Positions 7,889-13,793 of a stretch of 15,030 nucleotides of DNA are shown in pieces. The translations under genes and the position numbers were made by a program. The stretch is from Bacteroidota bacterium (GTDB lineage: Bacteria; Bacteroidota; Bacteroidia; Flavobacteriales_D; Crocinitomicaceae). The stretch lies in the NCBI GenBank assembly GCA_016866415.1, contig VGML01000031.1, positions 1 to 15,030 of the forward strand. Direction: 5' to 3'. The notes below the pieces were generated by a model. The model worked only from the letters and a program-made list of their open reading frames with translations, did not search any database and was not told where the DNA came from. The first letter of the stretch is position 1; each line of letters starts with the position of its first letter.

Positions 7889-9076
7889 ATGGAATTTCAA
7901 ATAAATTCAAAAGCGAAAAGATTGGTTTATGCTTTAGTTGGCGTAGGCTTACTTCTTACTGTTACAGGTATTGCAACAGGAATGGGCGATCATCATTTCA
8001 AAACTCGTTTGCTTACAAATGGTTTAATTAATGGATTTTTCTTTTTCGCGTTAGGACTTGGAGCTTTATTCTTCCTAGCCTTGCAATATGCAACAGAAAC
8101 TGGTTGGTATGCATCCGTTAAAAGAGTAATTGAGGCGGTTGCTGGGTTTTTACCATATGGTATGGGATTCTTTGGGATTATTTTGTTGACTATTACGTTA
8201 ATGGATGGAGCTCACATATACATATGGATGGATTCAGATGTTGTGAAACACGATGAAATAATACAAGGAAAATCAGCTTATCTTAATCCTTTATTCTTTT
8301 GGATAAGAACAATTGCGTATTTTGCTACTTACTTTTTATTTCTAAGAGGCTTCAAAAAGCGTTCTCTGCTCGAAGATCAAGTAGGAGGTACAGAATTACA
8401 TTTTACAAATTACAAAAGAGGGGCTTTATTTTTAGTTTTCTTCGCTGTATTTAGTTCAACTTCTGCTTGGGACTGGTTAATGTCAATAGATGTGCATTGG
8501 TTCTCAACATTATTTGGCTGGTATACATTCGCAGGAATGTGGTGTTCAACAATGGTTGTTTTGGTAATTACTACGCTTTACTTGAAAAAATTGGGTTATT
8601 TAGAGAAAGTAAACGACTCTCACATTCACGATATTGGTAAATGGACATTTGCAACATCTTTCTTGTGGTCTTATTTGTGGTTTTCACAATTTATGTTGAT
8701 TTGGTATGCAAACATTGGTGAAGAAGTAACCTATTATCAAATGCGAATTGAGAATTTTAAAATTCTTTATTTCTCAATGTTTGTTATCAACTTTGCTTTT
8801 CCTATGTTGTTATTAATGTCACGTGATGCAAAACGTCATGCTGGAATATTAACCACTGTTGGATTAATAATTCTTGTAGGTCACTGGTTAGATGTTTACA
8901 TCATGGTTTCTGCCGGATCGTTAGGTGCAAATGCTAAACTTGGATTTTTAGAAGTAGGAATGGCATTATTAGTTGCTGGAAGTTTTATCTACATTATACT
9001 AAACAACTTGACAAAAGTACCGTTAACACCAGTTAATCATCCTTTCTTGGATGAAAGTATACACCACGAAATTTAA
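7889..9076 (+). CDS. actF: Alternative complex III subunit ActF, polytopic membrane protein
   Basis: This 395-residue polytopic protein has about ten membrane helices and is a shorter, diverged relative of ActC in the NrfD-like fold. Recognisable ACIII ActF elements are the MGDHHFKTRL loop after helix 1, WDWLMSIDVHWFSTLFGWY in the middle, and SRDAKRH near residue 310. By family knowledge ActF pairs with ActC in the membrane core. It may carry a proton path and contact the oxidase, but it does not sit next to the FeS relay. The start has a purine-rich leader (AAAGAAGAG) just ahead of the ATG, the nearest thing to a Shine-Dalgarno sequence in this operon. Gaps are 12 nt to actE and 23 nt to coxB. 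Confidence 0.92.
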   Translation: MEFQINSKAKRLVYALVGVGLLLTVTGIATGMGDHHFKTRLLTNGLINGFFFFALGLGALFFLALQYATETGWYASVKRVIEAVAGFLPYGMGFFGIILLTITLMDGAHIYIWMDSDVVKHDEIIQGKSAYLNPLFFWIRTIAYFATYFLFLRGFKKRSLLEDQVGGTELHFTNYKRGALFLVFFAVFSSTSAWDWLMSIDVHWFSTLFGWYTFAGMWCSTMVVLVITTLYLKKLGYLEKVNDSHIHDIGKWTFATSFLWSYLWFSQFMLIWYANIGEEVTYYQMRIENFKILYFSMFVINFAFPMLLLMSRDAKRHAGILTTVGLIILVGHWLDVYIMVSAGSLGANAKLGFLEVGMALLVAGSFIYIILNNLTKVPLTPVNHPFLDESIHHEI

Positions 9077-9099
9077 TAACGCATTATTCATAATATAAA

Positions 9100-10329
9100 A
9101 TGGAAAATAAACTAATAATTCTTTTGGTAATCATATTAGGAGCTGTTGCTACAGCCCAATTGGTTAGGGTATATGAGTTGTCTGTGAAAATGCGAAAGAC
9201 AGGTGAGCATGACATTAATACACGTGACAATCATTTGAATGCGAAACTGATGTTAGGATTTATGTTTTTTCAATTCATCGGATTTATTTATTTAATGTTT
9301 AAATACGGATGGACAGGAAGAGGTGTCGCAGCGTCAATTCAAGGTGTAGAAACAGATTGGTTATTAAACCTGAATTTTGTGATCATTACAATTATGTTTT
9401 TCTTCACAAATTTTCTATTATTCTATTTTACTTTTAAATACGTAAAAAAACCCGGTGTTTCGGCTTTTTATTATCCACACAATAATAAACTTGAGTTAGT
9501 TTGGACAGTCGTTCCGGCAATCGTTTTAGCGGTGATAATTATCTTGGGTTTAAAGTCATGGAATAATCTTACAAGTATGGCGGGTGAAGATGCAATTCGA
9601 GTAGAGTTATTTTCAAAACAATTCGATTGGACTGCTCGTTATGCTGGTCAAGATAATATTTTGGGTAAGTATGACTACAAATTGACAACTGATAACAACG
9701 AGTTAGCGCTAATGACAACGAACACGATTGATTCATCAATCAGAATAATAATTGAAGGACCAAGTGGAATTAAAAACATCCAAAAAATATTAAATAAACG
9801 GGATACTGTTCTTGCTGATTCTGTAACGAGCGTTTTAAGAAATGATTTATCTCGCAAAGAAAGATTGTTAAGATTATTGGTCCAAATGAAAAATAATCAT
9901 TCTAAATCTTTAGACAAATATTCATGGGATGATATTATTCAAAAAGATACTTTGGTTTTATGTAAAGGTAAAGAATATGAATTTAACTTTAGAGCTAAAG
10001 ATGTAATTCATTCAGCTTACTTTATGCATTTTAGAGCACAAATCAATACGGTTCCTGGTATGACAACAAGAACTAAGTTTAAGCCGATATACACCACAGA
10101 AGAAATGCGAAAATTGGAAAATAATCCAAAATTCAACTATATCTTGATGTGTAATAAGATATGTGGCGGAGCTCACTACAAAATGAAAATGATGATTGTT
10201 GTGAAGAGCGAATCAGACTATAAAGCTTGGCTTGCATCAAAAGCTAAAGAAACGTTTAAAGATAAGTATTTCCCGGCTCCAGCAGCACCAACTGCAACAG
10301 CTGTACCGGCAGATACAACAAAAATGTAA
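9100..10329 (+). CDS. coxB: Cytochrome c oxidase subunit II (CuA), extended form
   Basis: This 409-residue subunit takes electrons from cytochrome c at the binuclear CuA centre and passes them to CoxA. CuA ligands are visible as His304 (DVIHS), Cys351 and Cys355 in CNKICGGAH, His359 and Met362. The QFDWTARY strand at about 174-181 is the usual aromatic electron entry region. Four hydrophobic helices appear at about 4-24, 51-69, 89-113 and 133-151. The canonical subunit has two, corresponding to the last pair, so two are additional at the N-terminus. The cupredoxin domain carries a charged, probably helical insertion of about 60 residues (about 220-280) before the His ligand. The C-terminus is an Ala/Pro-rich tail. 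There is no signal peptide of the classic cleaved type. Cotranscribed with actF and coxA. Confidence 0.95.
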   Translation: MENKLIILLVIILGAVATAQLVRVYELSVKMRKTGEHDINTRDNHLNAKLMLGFMFFQFIGFIYLMFKYGWTGRGVAASIQGVETDWLLNLNFVIITIMFFFTNFLLFYFTFKYVKKPGVSAFYYPHNNKLELVWTVVPAIVLAVIIILGLKSWNNLTSMAGEDAIRVELFSKQFDWTARYAGQDNILGKYDYKLTTDNNELALMTTNTIDSSIRIIIEGPSGIKNIQKILNKRDTVLADSVTSVLRNDLSRKERLLRLLVQMKNNHSKSLDKYSWDDIIQKDTLVLCKGKEYEFNFRAKDVIHSAYFMHFRAQINTVPGMTTRTKFKPIYTTEEMRKLENNPKFNYILMCNKICGGAHYKMKMMIVVKSESDYKAWLASKAKETFKDKYFPAPAAPTATAVPADTTKM

Positions 10330-10357
10330 TATTTAACTAATTAGTAAAAACAATAAA

Positions 10358-12166
10358 ATGGCTTCAATAGCACACGAAGGACACGGACACGATCATCACG
10401 GTGAGCATCACCATGAGGAAACTTTTGTTTCTAAGTACATTTTCAGTCATGATCATAAAATGATTGGAAAGCAGTTCTTGATAACGGCTGTCTTTATGGG
10501 AATAATCGCGATGATGTTGTCGATTCTTTTTAGAATTCAATTAGCTTATCCTGGTGAAAGTTCTGATTTTTTGTCTTTTTTCCTTGGTGAAAAGTGGGCG
10601 CCTAATGGAGTATTGAAAGAGGATATGTATTTAGGTTTGGTTACAATCCACGGTACAATCATGGTTTTCTTCCTTTTAACCGGAGGTTTATCAGGTACTT
10701 TTTCTAATATACTAATTCCTCTTCAACTAGGTGCTCGTGATATGGCGTCTGGTTTCCTTAACATGTTGTCCTTTTGGTTTTTCTTTTTGTCTTCTTTGTT
10801 GATGACGGTTTCACTTTTTGTTGAAAGTGGTCCTGCAATGGCAGGTTGGACGGTTTATCCTCCTCTTTCTGCATTACCCCAATCCGTTTCCGGTTCTGGT
10901 TTAGGAATGACATTATGGTTGTTTTCAATGGCAATTTTTATTGCTGGTTCGTTAATTGGTTCTTTGAATTACATAGTTACTGTAATTAACCTTCGAACAA
11001 CCGGAATGACTATGACAAGAATGCCATTAACCATTTGGGCGTTTTTTGTAACTGCGATATTGGGTGTATTATCATTTCCTGTGCTTTTGTCCGCAGCACT
11101 TCTATTGATTATGGATAGACTTGCAGGAACTAGCTTCTATCTGTCAGATATAATTGTCAGTGGCGAAATGTTAGCAAATCACGGAGGATCACCTTTATTA
11201 TTCCAGCATTTATTTTGGTTCCTAGGTCACCCAGAAGTATACATCGTTTTGCTTCCTGCTTTAGGATTGTCATCTGAAATTATTGCCACAAATTCGCGTA
11301 AACCAATTTTCGGCTACAAAGCGATGATAGCTTCAATTTTAGCAATCGGATTCCTTTCTTTCATTGTTTGGGGTCACCACATGTTTATTACTGGAATGAA
11401 TCCATTCTTAGGGAGTGTTTTCGTTTTTACCACTTTATTAATTGCAATTCCTTCAGCAGTCAAAGTATTTAATTATTTAACCACACTTTGGAGAGGTTCG
11501 TTGGTACTAACACCAGCTATGTTATTTGCAATCGGTCTAGTTTCTACATTTATTACTGGTGGGGTTACTGGAATTATTCTTGCCGATTCTGCGTTGGACA
11601 TAGCAATTCACGACACATATTTCGTTGTTGCTCACTTCCACATTGTAATGGGAATGTCCGCGGTTTTTGGTATGTTTGCTGGTGTTTATCATTGGTTCCC
11701 AAAATTGTATGGTAGAATGATGAATACACGATTGGGATATGTTCATTTTTGGATAACAATAATTGGGGCTTATGGTGTTTTCTTCCCAATGCACTTCGTG
11801 GGATTAGCAGGTGCTCCGAGACGTTATTATGACTATTCTGTTTACAACGAATTCAATCAGAATTCTTACGACATGATTATGGATTTGAATGTAATTGTTA
11901 CTGGTTTTGCAATTTTTGCTGCACTCGGACAAGGATTGTTTTTATTTAATTTCTTCTACAGTATTTATAGGGGACCAAAAGCACCTCAAAACCCTTGGAA
12001 TTCGAACACATTAGAATGGACAACACCTGTTGAACATATGCACGGAAATTGGCCTGGAGAGTTACCAACAGTTCACAGATGGCCTTATGATTATTCGAAG
12101 CCAGGGGCGGATTCAGATTTTATTCCGCAAACAGTTCCATTAGCTGAAGGAGAAGAAGAGCATTAA
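10358..12166 (+). CDS. coxA: Cytochrome c oxidase subunit I (aa3 type)
   Basis: This 602-residue catalytic subunit reduces O2 to water and pumps protons. Metal ligands are complete: His98 and His428 for haem a, His426 for haem a3, and His291, His340 and His341 for CuB. The GHPEVY motif (290-295) supplies the D-channel Glu293 and the cross-linked Tyr295 of K-channel enzymes, so this is an A1-type haem-copper oxidase. About 12 membrane helices are visible. The N-terminus before helix 1 is strikingly His-rich (eight His in residues 6-19), probably facing the cytoplasm. The C-terminus ends in an acidic tail. It is the last gene of the operon and a terminator follows after 22 nt. No gene for subunit III is present downstream. 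Confidence 0.97.
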   Translation: MASIAHEGHGHDHHGEHHHEETFVSKYIFSHDHKMIGKQFLITAVFMGIIAMMLSILFRIQLAYPGESSDFLSFFLGEKWAPNGVLKEDMYLGLVTIHGTIMVFFLLTGGLSGTFSNILIPLQLGARDMASGFLNMLSFWFFFLSSLLMTVSLFVESGPAMAGWTVYPPLSALPQSVSGSGLGMTLWLFSMAIFIAGSLIGSLNYIVTVINLRTTGMTMTRMPLTIWAFFVTAILGVLSFPVLLSAALLLIMDRLAGTSFYLSDIIVSGEMLANHGGSPLLFQHLFWFLGHPEVYIVLLPALGLSSEIIATNSRKPIFGYKAMIASILAIGFLSFIVWGHHMFITGMNPFLGSVFVFTTLLIAIPSAVKVFNYLTTLWRGSLVLTPAMLFAIGLVSTFITGGVTGIILADSALDIAIHDTYFVVAHFHIVMGMSAVFGMFAGVYHWFPKLYGRMMNTRLGYVHFWITIIGAYGVFFPMHFVGLAGAPRRYYDYSVYNEFNQNSYDMIMDLNVIVTGFAIFAALGQGLFLFNFFYSIYRGPKAPQNPWNSNTLEWTTPVEHMHGNWPGELPTVHRWPYDYSKPGADSDFIPQTVPLAEGEEEH

Positions 12167-12188
12167 TATTGAAGTTGAATTTAAAATA

Positions 12189-12217
12189 AAAGGCAGACAA
12201 AAGTTTCTGCCTTTTTT
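12189..12217. terminator. Bidirectional terminator between coxA and the regulator gene
   Basis: AAAGGCAGA at 12189-12197 pairs perfectly with TCTGCCTTT at 12206-12214 around an 8-nt loop, followed by a run of T on the plus strand (to 12217). On the minus strand the same stem is followed by TTTATTTTAA. It therefore ends the act-cox operon and can also end the convergent regulator transcript, whose stop codon is about 27 nt away. Confidence 0.9.
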
Positions 12218-12243
12218 GTTCTATTCATATTGGAAAAAATCAG

Positions 12244-12924
12244 TTAGCTCAAAAATTTATATCCTACACCTCTAATAGAGAAAAAATGAGTTGGGCTTTT
12301 TGAGTCCCCTTCAAATAATTTGCGAAATGCAAGTACATAGTTATCTATAGTTCTTGTAGTAGGAAATTGATCCTTACCCCAAATCTTGTCCAAAATTTCA
12401 TCTCGTGAGATAACTTGTCCTTCTTTTTCTTTGAATAAACGAATTAAAGATATTTCACGTTTGGTGAAAGTATGAACTATTTTTTCATTGAGTTTAACTT
12501 CATATGATGAACAGTCAACTATGAAATTCCCAATTTCGATTATTGTAATATCATTTTTACTTTTTGTGCCAATGGTTAGTATCTTTACCTTTAGAAGTAA
12601 TTCTTCTAAATCAAATGGTTTCGGTAAATAATCATTAGCACCAATTTTAAGTCCCTCGATTCGATCATATGTAGTTCCTTTTGCAGATAAAAAAAGAATA
12701 GGTATCGAACTAGTTTCTCTGATTTGACGGCATAAATCCAAACCGCTGACGACAGGTAACATCACATCCAATATAATTAAGTCATAGTTCAGTTCCTTTT
12801 TAAAATGTTCCGAAGCTATTTTACCATTTGAAAACGTAAAAATTTCATGTCCCTCAAGTTCAAGATTAAGTTGAATTAATTCAATCAGACTGCGTTCATC
12901 TTCTACAAGGCAAATTTTAGACAT
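12244..12924 (-). CDS. OmpR/PhoB-family response regulator, orphan in this window
   Basis: This 226-residue DNA-binding response regulator has a receiver domain (about 2-115) with the acidic pair Glu8/Asp9, the phospho-acceptor Asp53 (LDVMLP), Ser80 in the switch position and Lys102 in LPKPF. A winged-helix DNA-binding domain follows (about 130-225), with FTKREISLIRLF at its start and RTIDNYVLAFRKLF plus RGVGYKF forming the recognition helix and wing. All phosphorylation residues are intact, so it should be activated by a histidine kinase, but none lies next to it here. It is convergent with the respiratory operon and divergent from the small exported protein at 13128. Its target genes cannot be told from sequence. 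The start at 12924 gives the standard N-terminus. Confidence 0.95.
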   Translation of the reverse strand: MSKICLVEDERSLIELIQLNLELEGHEIFTFSNGKIASEHFKKELNYDLIILDVMLPVVSGLDLCRQIRETSSIPILFLSAKGTTYDRIEGLKIGANDYLPKPFDLEELLLKVKILTIGTKSKNDITIIEIGNFIVDCSSYEVKLNEKIVHTFTKREISLIRLFKEKEGQVISRDEILDKIWGKDQFPTTRTIDNYVLAFRKLFEGDSKSPTHFFSIRGVGYKFLS

Positions 12925-12982
12925 AAAAGTAAATTAAGAAGTGAAATTAATGTTTTTTGTAAAAAGGTATCAAATGAAACAT

Positions 12983-13006
12983 TGACTAAGTAGTTATTCG
13001 TAGTCA
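12983..13006. promoter_or_regulatory. Candidate operator in the divergent gap
   Basis: The gap between the response regulator and the small exported protein holds TGACTA at 12983-12988 and its complement TAGTCA at 13001-13006. It also holds the direct repeat GTAGT at 12990-12994 and 13000-13004, exactly 10 bp apart (7 of 10 bases agree across the two 10-bp units). OmpR/PhoB-type regulators usually bind direct repeats about one turn apart, so autoregulation or control of the neighbour is possible. No convincing TAnnTTTG promoter was found in this gap for either gene. Confidence 0.3.
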
Positions 13007-13127
13007 GTTTTATGTGGGATAATGTAATTTGATTGTCTAAAACGATATTTATCCTTTTTAATCTATTTAAAGATGCAACTTTAATTCAAGAAATAAACAG
13101 AAATAATAACAATTAAAACAAATAGTC

Positions 13128-13481
13128 ATGAAAGCAAAATTAATTCTTACAGCAATTCTTACAGCAATGGTTTTATTGAACAATTCACAACTTGTTGCAC
13201 AAGATAAAATTGATAATAATCCTTTTTCTATCATTCAAGTGATTAACAACCCACAGGAAAATTTAATTACGCTTACTTGGAATGATAATCGTTTTGAAGA
13301 AATTGAGATTCATAATCAAGATGGTTTATTTATGCCTACAATCCCTGTAATGAATGCGAAACAAATTCACTTGAACGAATTGGCGGAAGGAAATTACCTT
13401 GTTGTTTTTAAAAAGCAAAATGAAGTAATTGCCACCAAAGAATTTAAAGTGGTGAGCAATGTCGAAATGGCTAAAAACTAA
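13128..13481 (+). CDS. Small exported protein resembling a lone T9SS sorting-type domain
   Basis: This 117-residue protein has a clear Sec signal peptide (residues 1-25, ending LVAQ). The rest is one predicted beta-sandwich: strands at IIQVINN and ITLTW, then EEIEIHNQDGLFM, then HLNELAEGNYLVVF and TKEFKVV (104-109). This order and the LxxLxxGxYxV pattern resemble the C-terminal type A sorting domain of the Bacteroidota type IX secretion system, which normally follows a large cargo. Here there is no cargo, and eight further residues (from Ser110) follow the last strand. It could be a periplasmic protein with the same fold, a decoy or adaptor for the secretion machinery, or a remnant of a larger protein. 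No catalytic residues or cysteines are visible. It is transcribed alone, with a terminator about 90 nt downstream. I do not know its function. Confidence 0.75.
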   Translation: MKAKLILTAILTAMVLLNNSQLVAQDKIDNNPFSIIQVINNPQENLITLTWNDNRFEEIEIHNQDGLFMPTIPVMNAKQIHLNELAEGNYLVVFKKQNEVIATKEFKVVSNVEMAKN

Positions 13482-13573
13482 TTATATTTTAAACAAAAAA
13501 TGCGCCTTTGAAACCTTCACAATACGTCATCCCTTAGTAAAAAAACAGCAATCTTCTGAGACTTTACAAACGT

Positions 13574-13600
13574 AAAAATCCACTTTCGGGTGGATTTTTT
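13574..13600 (+). terminator. Rho-independent terminator after the small exported protein
   Basis: AAAAATCCAC at 13574-13583 pairs with GTGGATTTTT at 13590-13599 around the loop TTTCGG, and the downstream arm merges into a T run. It isolates sucA from the upstream gene, so sucA must have its own promoter. Confidence 0.9.
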
Positions 13601-13624
13601 ATTTTAATAAATTAAGTTAAATTC

Positions 13625-13751
13625 ATTGAAGAATGTTTATTCAAAACAGTAAATGACTCAATCAATATCAATTTTATTTTTTTAATGTGAATTATTCAGT
13701 TTCGCTTAATTTCAAAAGGATTAAACGCAAACACAATTGACATTCTTCAAT
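13625..13751. repeat. 12-bp perfect inverted repeat around the sucA promoter
   Basis: ATTGAAGAATGT at 13625-13636 is the exact reverse complement of ACATTCTTCAAT at 13740-13751. The arms are 103 nt apart. The second arm fills the spacer between the -33 and -7 elements of the sucA promoter, so a protein bound there would block or position RNA polymerase, and two sites could support looping. A role is an inference; the match itself is seen directly. Confidence 0.5.
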
Positions 13752-13768
13752 TTCTTTTCATAACTTTG
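13737..13768 (+). promoter_or_regulatory. sucA promoter, Bacteroidota type
   Basis: TTG at 13737-13739 (-33) and TAACTTTG at 13761-13768 (-7, exact TAnnTTTG) are separated by 21 nt, within the range known for Bacteroidota sigma-A promoters. The expected transcript would start near 13775, about 20 nt before the sucA ATG. This is the best promoter in the window. Confidence 0.75.
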
Positions 13769-13793
13769 TTTTCCTTTAAATTTCACGAAGAAA

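Larger units (their letters stand above)
13482..13793 (+). other. Gene-free stretch between the small protein and sucA
   Basis: This 312-nt gap holds a 92-nt untranslated tail, a strong terminator (13574-13600), an A/T-rich stretch, a 12-bp inverted repeat and the sucA promoter. No open frame of note, tRNA-like fold or known riboswitch pattern was recognised. The untranslated tail of 92 nt is long for so short a gene. Confidence 0.7.

Noticed and set aside
11488..11794. Three overlapping small frames within coxA
   Set aside because: They are out-of-frame readings of the conserved haem-ligand region of CoxA, with no start context.
12925..13127. TAnnTTTG-type promoter for the small exported protein or the regulator
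   Set aside because: Only partial matches were found (such as GTAATTTG near 13024), without a -33 TTG at proper spacing.
13482..13573. Possible tRNA, riboswitch or small peptide in the untranslated tail
   Set aside because: No cloverleaf pairing and no recognised aptamer pattern; the ATG at 13500 runs into a stop after three codons.
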